From Oryzias latipes (lineage: Eukaryota; Chordata; Actinopteri; Beloniformes; Adrianichthyidae), in the NCBI RefSeq assembly GCF_002234675.1, contig NC_019862.2, positions 30,696,389-30,760,388 on the forward strand: 64,000 nt of DNA, given 5' to 3'. This document shows, in pieces, positions 17,105 through 29,094 of this stretch. Made by a program: the position numbers and the translations under genes. The notes under the pieces were generated by a model, which worked only from the letters and a program-made list of their open reading frames with translations, had not been told where the DNA came from and did no database searches. Each line of letters opens with the position of its first letter. Within the stretch, counting starts at the first letter, position 1.

Positions 17105-18030
17105 AACCAACGCACCCTACTTAAGGCTAATGTACACCGGGCTCGGAAATGCGCATTCAAGTGACCACTTCCTGTGAAAAGTCTATGTAAATGCCTGTTT
17201 TCAGATAGGTACATAAAAAAAACGCTTCAAAAGTTAAACCAGTTGAACTTTGATCACTCAGGGACCTGGATTTGGTAGTGACATTTTAATTCACGGACGT
17301 GATCATGGAGGAGAAATTAATAATTGTAGTTTGTGCCCGGCCAGAATTCTATGACACCAAGTCTTTCATATATATCAAAATAAATCGGTGAAAGACAAAA
17401 CCTGGAGCAAAATTTTTGAGATTTGCACCGCTTTGACATTTCACACCACGCCTCTTTCAACTGTAGGTGGTGGACATGCACTAGTATTGGATAACAGGAG
17501 TCTAGTGTAAACACCATTGGCTAAAAATACACACAAGAACGCGAAGAACACGTGCCTGGTGTGTACGTATCGTTAGGCATAGCTGCGTTTATGGGTGACG
17601 CCCTGTACAATCCTGTTCAGGGGACGTACAATTTGAAAACCGCTTGCTGAGACAGAGGAGTGAACACTTATTCAAGACATAAAGGTGAACTAGGTAAGAT
17701 GCAGGCATGTCGTATGGATTTTTCATTTTTGAAACCCCTCCCAAATCCAGCACACTGTGCAAGAAAGCCCGTTAGTGCTGTTAACATGATGAGTTCACGG
17801 TTCTCACATGCACATACAAATACATCATGAGACAATGATACACTTACCACACGCTCAACAATGGTACGTTCCATTTTCATGACGTCCCTTGAGGTGGCAC
17901 ACCTGCGCTCCGTTAACGATGCAGTCGCACCTGTCTACGACTGTCTACGGGCCTAGACAACCCAAAAACCTGCAACATTCATTGGGGTTAACCCCCCCAT
18001 ACAGGTGAATGTGACTAAGGCTTTATCCCA
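17105..18030 (+). repeat. Dispersed repeat family E, copy 2
   Basis: The 3' half (17750-18030) closely follows the copy in slc1a3 intron 4, ending CCCCCATACAGGTG-ATGTGACTAAGGC. The 5' part begins near TTAAGGCTAATGTACACCGG. No open frame of interest. It directly follows the slc1a3 3' UTR. Confidence 0.6.
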
Positions 18031-19270
18031 AGTACTGTGTCTGATCTGGCTGGCTGACAACATTTTAAAACGTGACCTGAGACACGAAAATAGCAAGAAA
18101 TGAAGAGCTTATCATCTATTTTCTGAGTCACGCGGGTTTGTCTTATGGGACACAGGTTTACAGAAAAGTTGTGGTTTGTGGTTGTCAGGTGGAATTTCTC
18201 TTCTTTAAGGCGCAAAACATCGTTTATAAAAGATAAACTTAATCAGTCAACTTTACAGAATCATTTTTACAACATTTTCTTATTAGCAACAGAGAAACAT
18301 TATTTCAAAATAAGATACCAATCCAAGTCATCAGTATCTGGTGACTCTTCAAATCAATTTTTTGCATTTCATATTTACCTTACAAACCACTATTTCTATT
18401 CTCTTCTGGGTTTTTGAGTTTCCATAGTAACAAATAAATCAGAATGTAAATAAATAATGTTTTGTTTTTTGCTATGTGCTGGTCAGGTTTTCTTACTGAA
18501 TGTATCGTTTAACATTGAATGTACTTGAGTGTTAAATGCAGGAAATCTTAAAAAAAAAGACAACTTAATTTTACATTGTGCTTTCTACATTGTTGTGATT
18601 TAATATACATTTGATGGTGTTGTGTTTAAACAGTATGTTAATTAACAGGCAAGTTTCCAAAATCTCAAACAAGTTAAATTTATATATTTTACTTGTTTGA
18701 TTCAACTTTTTTGCCACAGTTATATTCCATATTCCTAATATTATTCAGCAGATTACTTTGTAATTTTCCAATTCTAAATATTTATCGTGAGGCATAAAGT
18801 TTTTATGGTTGTGTTTAAGAAGTGCATTGAAGGTCAGAAAATGTTTTGAGAAATGTGATGTAATGATGTTTTATTTAGTAGCTTACTTGAAGATTTGGAA
18901 GTATGTGACATTTTATCTGATTGAATCCTGTTGTCAGGGCTTTTCAGCTTTTTTATCTTGACAGAGCAGCTAAAACTTTGCATTTAATCTGCAAAAAATA
19001 CATGTTTTATGAACTTTTTGTTTTAATTCTGTGAATGTGCGTTTTAAACACACAAGGAGCACCGACTCTTATTTTGACAATTCTTAATGATTTTAAAATA
19101 ATGTTTACCTGCATTTCCTGCATTTTGTAATAAAACAACACAAACTTAGGTTTCTGTTTTTTTCTGTTAGTTACTCTTTCATGAACTTATTAAAATGGTA
19201 ATTGTCCTGCATAAAGAAATGCAAACATGTTAGCTTCTACATTTTTTGTTTAGATTGTGCTGTGCTATCT
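18031..19270. other. A+T-rich sequence, nothing recognised
   Basis: Long A+T-rich stretch without exons or repeat landmarks. It may include a distal slc1a3 3' UTR. Confidence 0.5.
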
Positions 19271-19272
19271 TT

Positions 19273-19785
19273 TAAGGCAGTGTCATACAGTCACCACATA
19301 TATTTTGCGTATAGTCTACATATGAAATTTAGTTATTTCGTAATACAGGCGTGATATAAGTACCGGCAATTAACAAGTCCTTCTTTGCGGTTGTGTAGAA
19401 GTCAGTTGAGGGTTTCGGCCGACGGGTCTTCACATAAACTTGGCTTTGAGCTGTTCACATTTTTTTGTCGGTTGAGAATTATGCAGTTAATGCGTATTTT
19501 ATATAGTTTATATATGCAATTATTACGCAAATCTTATGTAAGAAGATTGCATGATTTTTGCCACATACATACTCAAATTTGTGGGTTTCCGCGACCGTTC
19601 CACGTATGTCTAACAGACTTTTCATGCATGCCGATGTATAACTTTTATATGGCGTATGTAAAATTTCATGTAACGAACTCAACTTTTCTCACTTTTTCCT
19701 TGTATATTCACGTATGACCAATTTTCATGTGTGCAACATGCGCAGAACGTACGTAGTGGCTTTTGGACATCGTCTTTAGGAGGAA
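19273..19785 (+). repeat. ACGT-rich repeat family A, copy 2
   Basis: Starts after TTTTAA with GGCAGTGTCATACAG and ends near CGTACGTAGTGGCTTTTGG. It contains the family core TTTCGGCCGACGGGTCTTC and GACCAATTTTCATGTGTGCA. It has lost some internal sequence relative to the 26.9-kb copy. Non-coding. Confidence 0.7.
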
Positions 19786-20790
19786 CCCAAAGAAAAACAC
19801 AGAGAAAACAATATTTTAGATAAATTTATAAAATATTTCACTTGAAATACATTGCATTCTTCTACAATACAATGCGTGTGCGTGAAACACACCAGAGCCC
19901 TCTAAGAATAACAGCCTTGTCATGTGAAGGATGGACTCATGAATACTTTGGCATAGTTTGGTGACGGACAAGCGTTAAATCCAAACGGCAAATGGATTTT
20001 TAGATCAAGCATTCACGTTGAACGGTCAAATTTCAAAAAGATCAAAATGTTGTATAGACAGTTAGTACGGACAACACACATAATATATAAGAAACCTTTG
20101 TTTGCTGTTTTAAAAGCTAGAGTGAACCCAAATAAAAACCTTCGATCTGGTCCATTATACAGTTAGATATAGCCCGAACGAGACTTTTAAAATCTTGACA
20201 CCACTATCAAAAGGGAAAAACTGCTTAATAGGTGTGAGGTTCCCCCAGAAGCTCTGCAAACTAGGTGTGACAAATGTACTTTAGTGTACTGTGAAGTTTT
20301 ATTACATAGTTAAGGTATATAAGCCACAATTAAGCACAGAAAGTCTTGCTGATCTACTACGTGAATGTCAACGCTTTCTTTTTTTGCTTTTTTTCAGGAC
20401 ACCAAATTCACCGATTTCCTATCAATCACCATGGTAACACTGTCGAGGAAGGCGACGCTTTCAGGCAGACGATAACAAATAACAGTATAAGCCATTTTTT
20501 GGAAGGATCAGTCTGACAAACAACACCCCGATGAGTGTTTCCAACACATTTCCAGGATGTTTTCAGCGCAGGTCGTGGTGGAGGATATAAAGCCGAGGAT
20601 GTATTGCTGCCCAGGTCTTGTTCCAGAGGGACAGACGGAGTGGAAAGAGAGACACAAGACGACTGGAGAGTCAGCAAGTGTTTCCAAATCAAGACAACCA
20701 GCTGCTGAACATTCACTTGGCCTGCAGGAAAAAAAAGGTAAACAATGCAAAGACTTTCAATATAAAATTTGCCAACTTGTTAAGATATTT
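19786..20790. other. Intergenic, nothing recognised
   Basis: A+T-rich to 20380, then a more balanced 300 bp without a supported exon. Confidence 0.5.
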
Positions 20791-20794
20791 TATA

Positions 20795-21290
20795 CCATGG
20801 TCCGGTTGAATACTCGATTCTGATTGGCTGCTGGGTGTGCATTGAAAAATGATGATCCACAGTGATAACCGCACACCTCAAAAAGTAGTTCCGGTCACAT
20901 AGCTGAAATGTTTTGTATTACTGCGCTGGCTTCTTTAAAACACACTTTATCGTCATCATCTGGACAAAAACAAGCGGTAAGAGGAGAACTTTCTCTCTGA
21001 CCCGATGCTTTGTTTCACACATCGTGACCATCAGCACAAATATTGCTTTATATAGCCGGACCTTGACTGCAGCAGAGGTGCATCACATTGTCACGTTACC
21101 ATGACATCGCCGCACCACGCACAAACAGTCTGTTTTTTGTGAAAAATGCTATCCATACCTGAAAAATAACAACAATAAAGGCCAAAAAACTGGTTGAATA
21201 TTTATTTCTTTTGTAAGTGACCATGGTATAAACTCCGCTTCGTGCCGGACGGTTCAGGCTTCCACGGCGTGCATTCATTTCTGATAATGC
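20795..21290 (+). repeat. MITE-like repeat family B, copy 1
   Basis: Begins near CCATGGTCCGGTTGAATACT and contains CTCGATTCTGATTGGCTGCT, CCACAGTGATAACCGCAC and GACAAAAACAAGCGGTAAGA. It ends past TGACCATGGTATAAACTCCG. Two further half-copies lie in opposite orientation in nim1k intron 2 (51922-52610). Non-coding. Confidence 0.7.
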
Positions 21291-21309
21291 ACACTTCGTG
21301 GGCCATTAA

Positions 21310-21700
21310 CCCTTACATGAGCATTTCCTTCACAGATTCGGATAAGAGGTTGATCTGAGAACTGGACCGAGTCAGAAATCAGGAGTGAGCTTGTTGGAAG
21401 GCCACACCCAGCCACTTGTAAGCAAGGCAACTTAAATCTGTCAATCAAACGGTTCGTACATTGGACATGGGGGCCAGCAGGCCCCGCCTACTTTTATAGA
21501 GGCATCAGCATCTGATTGGTCAGTTTAATACAAAAAAAAAAAGTATCAGCGCAAGAATGGTTATTCAGTAAATAAGAATGACTGAGTAAGCGCTGTTTTT
21601 TTCTGTCTTTTTGGCTGCAGGTACTTCCTGTTTGGGACGCCAGGGGGGAGGAGTCACTCAGTCCAGTTCTCATGTACAGTCAATGTGAGGAACACATTAT
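21310..21700 (+). repeat. Dispersed repeat family G, copy 1
   Basis: Collinear with 49480-49972. Shared parts are AATCAGGAGTGAG, GCATCTGATTGGTCAGTT, AGGTACTTCCTGTTTGG and GAGGAGTCACTCAGTCCAGT. The end inverts as ACTGGACTGAGTGA, which also begins the 49.5-kb copy, so a terminal inverted repeat is likely. Confidence 0.65.
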
Positions 21701-22429
21701 TCTCCAGACGCTTACGTATGACTACGGGTTTTCCTGCGGACCTCGTGCCTCATCACTCCACGTTCAGGATGGCCCAGTTATCCTTCTTGTCCTGATCATC
21801 CAAAGGGAAGGAGACAATGTCTTTAAGAACGAGACCCTGGTTCTCCATGTTCTGGCTGACACGTGTGGCTGCTACTTTTTTAATTCTCATTTTTTTAAGC
21901 AACTGGCCCTATTAAATACATATTTTATTTAAATCTTAAAGTGACAATACCACAAAAAAACATACAAAAAAATCAAGTTCTGCAAAAGAAGAAAATGACT
22001 TCAATTATTGACCATTTAGGAATAGAATAGAGTAGAACAGAAAGTCTGACAATAAAGACTTTATGCATTGTATAATGAAATGTAAAAACAGTTTAAGTGT
22101 TACTTGTTATACATGTTCTTCAGGCGAAAGAGCACCAAATAGAAAACCCAAAGTAAAATATGGTCTGCAAAATTAAGGATCATTTCTATACAAAACAACA
22201 TAAAAAAATGAAAACCAACAGGAAATAGGAGAATTGAGGGAAGCAGTTACAGACTGAACACTTCAATGTAAAGATTGTTGCTTGAAGAAAAGAGTTTTAG
22301 GCTCAACCATTCAAGAGTTCATCAGGAACTGTGAGATTCACTGTATAATTCTGAGAATGGGAAGGAATTTTCCAAAAGATTTAAAAGTGAGTTTGAACTT
22401 TCATAAGATAGACTCATATCAGGGGAATC
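21701..22429. other. A+T-rich intergenic, nothing recognised
   Basis: No exon, RNA or repeat boundary can be supported. Confidence 0.5.
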
Positions 22430-22810
22430 ACATGACCTTAAAGGCCCACTCCAGTGTTTTTAACGTGTTCTTGTGGGCTTTTTCTGATAATGGAGAAGGT
22501 ATAAAAAGAAAAAATAAGCATAAAATATCCTGTCTGAGTATTTTTTTATTCAAATTGCTGTGAGTCAGAAGCAGATGAAAAAATGCTATTTGAAAAAAAG
22601 CATATCTGTGACAGAAATACGCTGGGAGGGTCACAAACTCCCTGCTTCGAGCTGTCAGCAACAGAGAGGGGAAGGGGGGCGGGGCTGCTCTGCACCAACA
22701 GCTCGGATACAAATTTCTAATGAACCCCTGCCACTCTGCAGAAGCTGGGATACGATACAGGTTTCCTGATTTTGGCTAAAGACTGCATACTCCTAATGAA
22801 AAGACCACTG
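22430..22810 (-). repeat. Dispersed repeat family C, copy 2
   Basis: Starts AAAGGCCCACTCCAGTG, followed by TTTTAACGTGTTCTTGTGG. It shares GTCAGAAGCAGATGAAAAAA and CACTCTGCAGAAGCTGGGAT with other copies of the family (6225, 25255, 44575). Non-coding. Confidence 0.65.
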
Positions 22811-22878
22811 GGAACAATTTAAAAAAAAAGATAAGATGATCAGAGTGGGAAAATAAAGGAGGAGTGACCCAACATGGC

Positions 22879-24559
22879 TCATATGTTTTCTAGGGCAAAC
22901 AAATCTGCACACGTTGAACATTCAGAAGAACAGGTACAGAAGAAGTATTTATGAAAAGATTGAAATCTGACCTCTGACATGACGGGCAGGTTGTCATGGC
23001 GGAAGAACCACGGGGTTCGGTGAGCTTTGGTTCTTTGCCTCTGCTGGAGTTTCCTCAACAACCTTTTCACCTTGCGATCTCTGGGGTCGGCACATTTCAC
23101 CGCCTTCTTTGTGTAAAAACTGTGAAATATTTTACATGAAATATGAACGCACAGCTGCCTGCTGCACACAAACAGAAAATTGACGCAAAGAAAGAGGCCC
23201 TTCAGAGGCACTGTGAGATTAAAGAGTAAATGTAAAGACATAAAGGGATCAAAAATGGGTAAAGTTTGTAGTAATTGTTGATAATCCCTAAAAAAAAACC
23301 CCACCACACTGAAAGGGCGTCTTGTTTCTGGAGGGTAAAAATTCCATGTTTGTGTTAACTGGACCATGTGAGAAAGCGAGCTCCTCATTCCATGGCTACA
23401 TCAGATCTCCCTGGCCTGATGGAAACAATAGATTTCACAATCCAGTTTTCATAGCTGAACCTCGCTCTAACAACTGACTGACTGACTGACTCATTTGGCT
23501 GTTGGCTGGCTGCCTGCAGCTGAAACGAGGTACTTTCTTATGGCCCGTTATTCCCACATGTTTCCTTTCTTACTTCCTTGGCAATTACGGCTCCAGACGC
23601 AGCCATAACAACTTGACCTGGAAAGCTGACAATGCCTCTCAGGCCTGCTCTCTGCCCGTCCTCTCACGAAAAAGCATATTTTCCATGCCTGCAAATTGCT
23701 CCGTGCTCTTAAGCCCACTGAGTGGATAGTTGGAATACTTGCATGATAGCTTGTATACTGCAGTCGGGCCCCTCCGTCTGCACCTCAAACCGCAGCACAT
23801 CTTTGGTACGCACCTTGCCTTGGGAGTACAGCATGCAGCACTGGACATCCCTCTGCATCTGCACGCCTTTGGCTGGAGGGCAGAACCACAGGGAGAGTCA
23901 GAGCACTGCGGAGAGATAGAGTCTCAAGAAAGTTGTCGTTTCATCCGTTCACGGCAAAAGTTCAGAGAAAATCAGAAGTAATGTGGGAGTGGTTGGATTT
24001 GCAACATGGTGGGGTTTGCTCTCATGGTTGGGGAGCGTTATCTGGCTGGAAGACCCTCTGGACGCACATCTAGGGCTTACAATGGCATCCTATTGTGCTG
24101 ATAGACCCTGCCAGTGAAATGAGAGGAAGTGAGGGGAGAGGAGGAGTGTTGTTTTCATGCAGACGCTTTCCCATGATGTCGCCTCGTTTTAAAGCAAAAA
24201 CCCACAAACAAATGAAAGTGAGGTGTGAGGTAGCGGGGCTGGGAAGCAGAGCATCTCAACCAAAATTTAAAAATGGACCGAACGCAGGCTTGGCAGTTGC
24301 CATGCCTCGGCATGAGCCTGCGCGATGCTCTTCCTGCTGCTCTGCTCCTCTGTTTACATCCTCGCTGCTGCTCCCATCACTCTTTTTTTTCTTTCTGTCC
24401 TCGCCATCGCCTCCTCTGCTGCACTGTCCAGCTGCTGGGCGCATGCCGGGATTGCAAAAAAACAAACACACAGTCAGCGTGTGGCTCCATCCTACCTTCC
24501 ACAGATGCCAGGAAGACAACAGTGAAGGAGAGAACAGTCAACATCTGCAGGACCAACAT
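22879..24559 (-). CDS. Secreted CC chemokine (CCL19/21/25/27/28-type group)
   Basis: A small secreted chemoattractant acting on G-protein-coupled receptors. Exons on the minus strand: 24559-24496, 23872-23743, 23119-22879, giving about 144 residues. Exon 1 encodes a signal peptide (MLVLQMLTVLSFTVVFLASVE) and ends in phase 1. Exon 2 carries adjacent cysteines (QRDVQCCMLYSQGK) and the third cysteine (EGPDCSIQAI). Exon 3 carries the fourth cysteine in FYTKKAVKCADPRDRKVK, with 14 residues between cysteines 3 and 4, then a long basic tail (LLRKLQQRQRTKAHR). The phase 1/phase 2 intron pattern is typical of chemokines. The second donor reads AT|GCAAGT, so the intron is GC-AG. By eye CCL21 is the nearest match (CC-x-YSQ, CSI-AI, CADP), but CCL20/25/27/28 are not excluded. 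The last coding residues are uncertain: a GAG|GTCAGA donor inside exon 3 could lead to another exon. Confidence 0.8.
23741..23742 (-). other. Non-canonical GC splice donor of the chemokine gene
   Basis: Read on the minus strand, the exon ends ATCAT followed by GCAAGTATT. GCAAGT is the standard extended donor for GC-AG introns. Only this site keeps the frame and the expected 14-residue cysteine spacing with exon 3. The GT four bases further on (CAA|GTATTC) would put exon 3 out of frame. Confidence 0.65.
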
Positions 24560-25250
24560 GGTGAGAGTGGCAGAGAAGAGAGGATAATCTTCACTGTCAC
24601 CTCTCCCTCTGTGCCTGGCTCTCTTATATTACTCCCTCCCTCTCTTCATACCTCCCTGCCTATGTCTCACTTTCACCACCTCTTTTTTTTCTGTCTTACC
24701 GTCTTTCCCTCCCACCCTCCGTTTTTGCATCTTTTGCCATGATCACACCCCACTCTCTCTCATTCCCTCTGGTATTTTTTTTTTTACATCTTTATCTCAC
24801 TTCTCGTCTTCCTCACTCGGGATGCCAAGCTCCATTTGTTTTATTTGAGGCTTTGAATTCCTCCTACTTCGTCTTGTGCATTTCCCCCGAAAAAGTAATC
24901 TCTCTGAAGCTTTTGCACAAATTCCTGAGACTGGTCCAGCTAATTGGTGCTGAAACTAAATCTGTTTTATGATTTCATGCACCTTGAATAGGTTTTAAAT
25001 AACTTTAAATCCAGGTCATCGCTCATGCACGCCAAAGAAATGTCTCAATGTTGTTGGACACAAAATAACGGTGTATTTTAACGTGAAGATTCATTTAAAG
25101 TTGGCATTTAGCACAACATAAAAACCATCTACTGTTTGAAAAAAAGACTGCTCCATATTTTACCAGAAAAAGGGACAAGCCTCAAAACCACTTTTAAATC
25201 TCTCGTACTGCTTCTTTTGTGCGCTGTTTGGTACAAACATTCGTTTTGAG
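24560..25250. other. Chemokine upstream region, pyrimidine-rich
   Basis: 24600-24800 is a C/T-rich tract on the plus strand. No TATA box was clearly placed for the minus-strand gene. The remainder is A+T-rich with nothing recognised. Confidence 0.4.
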
Positions 25251-25254
25251 TTAT

Positions 25255-25885
25255 CCTCATGTAAATGAATAGAAAGACCCACACCAATGAAAATGGTGCT
25301 TTTAACATGTTCTTGTAGCATTTTTCTGATGATGTAGGACATATATAAAGAAAATTAAACATAAAACTGCGTATCTGTGTATTTTTGTATCGTGAATCTG
25401 GAGCAGATGAAAACATGCAGTTTAAAAAAGCCTGTAGCAGTGCTGTAGGTGCCACAGTCGGCGGGCGCCACAAGCTTCCTGCTCCGCTCCATTCTGATGC
25501 ATCCACCTGCAGACAAATGGATCCACGAACGTCTTTGTTTTCCTGGTCTGAGCTGGAATCTGGATCTAAACTGGACGGCTGGATGGATCTGATATTGCTG
25601 CAGTTTATGTTGCACCGGTAATTTTAGGTTGGAGATGTGAGAGGCTGTAAGCCAGCGGGAGAGGATGTAAACAAAAGAATGATGGGAAATGAAGGCAGGC
25701 TTACTCTGTGCCAACAGTCCCGCCCAAACCTCAATAATGAGTTTCTATTAAACCTTCCTGCAGAACTTATGCTCTAGAAAACGACACAGGTTTTCTTTTT
25801 ATTTTGGCTGAAAGAAACAGCATCGTCATATTTAAAAGACCTCTGGGAACGTTTTCAAAATAGATCAAAAGATGAGACGTTTATT
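25255..25885 (-). repeat. Dispersed repeat family C, copy 3 (longest)
   Basis: Shares GCTCCGCTCCATTCTGATGC, GGACGGCTGGATGGATCTGA, the TTCTTGTAGCATTTTTCTGA terminus-proximal block and the TCTGCAGGAAGG-like block with copies at 6225, 22430 and 44575. Non-coding. Confidence 0.65.
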
Positions 25886-25984
25886 AATAAATGACTGGTG
25901 GTAGCTAAAAACACAGACTGAAAGCCAGCAGCTGAAAATGTTGTATTGTATGTACAGTATGTTTCAGAATGTTTCATTCAGTTC

Positions 25985-26645
25985 CAGTCAATTTAATTCA
26001 ATTCAGTTTGATCTATATAGCCCAATATTACAACAATAGTTGCTTCAACTGGATTCACAAATTATACAGAAAATAAAATACAGTCATAAAATACAATAGC
26101 TGATTCCTGAACTAACTAAACAGACTAAACTAAGCTGGTCATCCCTGCCCCTATAGACCCTCCTTCTCAGTGATGAAAAACTCCTAAAAAAAAAACGCAG
26201 TCCAGAAAAAAAGAAGAAACCTCAGGGGTGTCCATATGAAGGAGGGATCCTCCCCCAGGGCGGACAGGCGATGTACTAGAACTCTTAGAGAATGATTAGC
26301 TTATCTAACTCTACAACTACATATTTAAAATCCAGCAGACGATCTTCATCCAGATGAAGTCGGGGGGCAGCTGGGGGCGCCAGGCGAGCCAGAGACAGGA
26401 TCCACAGCCAGGTGGAGGAGTAGAGGTGAGGTACACGGCCAGGTACAGAGCAGAGACGAGCCAACTGGAATCACCGGAGGGCAGTGGGGAAGAGGGACAG
26501 TGCACCAAACAGAGGCATGGAGAACTAAATGATAAATAAATGATCAAGAATAGAGGACAAGTAGAATAGAGGACAAGTAGAATGGAGGGCAGAACCCCAG
26601 TGCACCATACTTTCCACAGCTTCTAACTTCTAGCAGCCTAATAAC
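25985..26645 (-). mobile_element. L2-type LINE 3' end, 5'-truncated
   Basis: Inverse of the L2 3' UTR at 32880-34080. Shared parts are the (TTCAA)n tail at 25990, GATCTATATAGCCC, the CCTCAGGGGTGTCCATATGA and GGAGGGATCCTCCCCC blocks, TCCAGATGAAGTC, and the GCACCAAACAGAGGCATGG and AACCCCAGTGCACCATA blocks. It contains only untranslated sequence. Confidence 0.75.
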
Positions 26646-26911
26646 TAATTTCTATTGTTTTCAATATTTTATTCAAACATGTTAATATTAAGTTGTATGC
26701 ACCATGGTAAATACAGTGAATTTTACTAAGAATAACAATAATAATAGAAAATCTAGACTTTTAGCATATCCTTATTGATACGGTATCGTATTAATCGTAG
26801 CAGGGGGAACGGGCCGCCCTGGCCCGCTTTATGAAACCATCTTCCCTCTGCTTGGATCCGCGGGGACTTGTTAACTTCCACTTATCCGTATTGGATTTTA
26901 CTGCACATGTA

Positions 26912-27556
26912 GTTAAGGCTGTGTCACACAAGCACTACTTACATTTTTGCACATTTTCCACGGATGAAATTTTGGTCTTTCATGGTACATGTGTGCTATA
27001 TGTACTTCTTAAGCATTTCTTGCGTTTGTCATTTGCCGTTGTAAGCAGATGTGCGTCGAGCGTTTCGGCCGACGGGTCTTTTGTGAATTTTTGTTCGGTT
27101 TAGGATTACGCACTTTACCTGTATGTTACATAGTTTATACGCAATTATTACCTAAATCTTTCCCAGTTGTGCATCATTTTTGTCAGATGCATACACAAAT
27201 TTGTGGCTTTCCACGACCGTTCCACGTACGTTTAACAGACTTTACACGCATGAAGCACCAATGTATAACTTTTATATCACATTTACGGAGCAAATATCAT
27301 GTTTAAAGTATGTAATGGATGCACTAATCACAAATGAATTGCACGGTTCATGCTCTACGACAACGGGTTCTTTACTTGGTTTATTTCGTACTTCTTCCGC
27401 GGTTTTAACATGGTTCATTCCTCATGCATTTGTGAAAACTTCACGTGAAGACCACAACTTTTCTCACTTTTTCCACGCACAATCACGTATGACCAATTTT
27501 CATCCGTGCAATATGTGCAAAATGTACGTAGTGGCTGTGTGACGCAGCCCCTAAGA
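26912..27556 (+). repeat. ACGT-rich repeat family A, copy 3 (most complete)
   Basis: The left end, GGCTGTGTCACACAAGCACT, is inverted at the right as AGTGGCTGTGTGACGCAGCC, giving a terminal inverted repeat of roughly 60 bp with mismatches. TAA flanks both ends (GTTAA left, CCTAAG right), compatible with a short TAA/TTAA target, but this is not firm. The internal core is GTTTCGGCCGACGGGTCTT. There is no coding potential. Confidence 0.75.
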
Positions 27557-29090
27557 GTTGAGCAGCTCACCAGCACCGCTCCGAGCTTCATCTTTCCTGC
27601 TCCCTTTATATTTTCTGGAGAATGTCCAGGATTGTTTGTGTCTGGTAACAGCTCAGGTGGAAGCAGACACCTCGTGCTGCACCTACTAATGTTAAGACGG
27701 AAAACCGCGGAGCAGATGGAGCAGGAGAGTTTCCAGAGCCCGCTTAATTATATAATGCAGAGTCCACCATATGCCACTCTGCACACACACAACCCAAATT
27801 TATGCTGGAGTGTGAGCATCAGAGTGTGCCTGCCTGGTAAGAACCCTGCATACAAAGTAGACTGCAGAAACGCACAACAAATCTGTTTTTAGCAGGCTAC
27901 AAATGAGCGTGTGCAGAGTCCACCTGTGGTTTTACACATGAGGAATTGCATTTTTGGATAATGACAGATTTAATATTACTTTCTGGTCAAAGAATGACAA
28001 ATGTTGCTGTCAAACCTCATATTCTTTGGTGAAAAAAAGTCATTCTTTGGTCTCTTGTTTACCAGGCTGGACTTTTTGTTCTTGTTTTTTTGCTCCTAAT
28101 CCAGGCTTCTGCTATAAAGTCTCCAAGCAAAAGTGACATTTTTGGCTAAGCAAGTGTCTTAGATGTTCGAAAACACGGCCAAAGTAAGATTTAAAGCAGC
28201 TTTTCTTTGTCTTTAGATCAAAATAAAAGCCATTTAAATGTATTAAAACCAGAAATTTGTTCATCTCTTCACATTTGACATCACCGAAAAGTCTAAAAAG
28301 TCATCTGTAGAGACCACAAGGAGTTAATTCAGTAGTATGCAGTGTTTGGGAGACAGTCGGTGACAGTCATGATTTAATCGTAAGAGAATAAAAATTAAAA
28401 TTGAAATGAAAAACCTAATAAAAAACACCAGTTACTCTCCATCTGACTCAGTCCAGCATCATTTTAACTGACCAAATGTCAAATTCAGACTCCTAATTGA
28501 TTCAGTAGTCTTATTAGAATACATGTCAAAAATGTTACTGTTGTGTGTTTCTGGATAATTATTGACCTTTTGTCATGTAAAAAATACTTTTTTGTCAGTC
28601 CATTTACAGTAACGCGACACGTCGACACCAGAAGGCATCAGAGATTTCTTTTTAATAGAGAATTACTCTTAAGAACAACTTAGCTCCACTGTTTCAGGAA
28701 AACATTTGTTTTACCAAAGTGCTTGGAAGAATTTGACTCTTTTTGAAAGATAACAGGAATAAAAGTTACTTAACGGCAGTTGAACAAAAATAATAACAAA
28801 TCTAATTAGATATTGTGCCACTTAACTCCATTTCTTTGGTTTATTCACAATAGTTCTAAGGAATTATTTCAAAGATAAGCATAAATGTGAAGCATTTAAG
28901 TAATTAAAAAAAGGTTGTGATTTTAAGTTGAAAAAACTTCAGAGCAGATCTGAGCAGCTGGTTGGGATTAATGAGGATTTAGGATTTCAAGCAGCTGTAT
29001 TTCAAATTTATCAAACAAGAGTGATGAAGCAACATTTTGTGTTTTCTTCCTCCCTCATATTTTTCTGTTGGACTGATACCAACAATCAAA
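27557..29090. other. Intergenic, nothing recognised
   Basis: A+T-rich with short scattered open frames only. Confidence 0.5.
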
Positions 29091-29094
29091 GTCC

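Noticed and set aside
23741-23746. GT donor at 23738-23737 (CAA|GTATTC) for chemokine exon 2
   Set aside because: It gives a phase that puts exon 3 out of frame and destroys the fourth cysteine.
24095-24742. 215-residue plus-strand open frame
   Set aside because: It lies opposite the chemokine signal-peptide exon and its upstream pyrimidine-rich DNA; Ser/Pro/Leu-rich, no domain.
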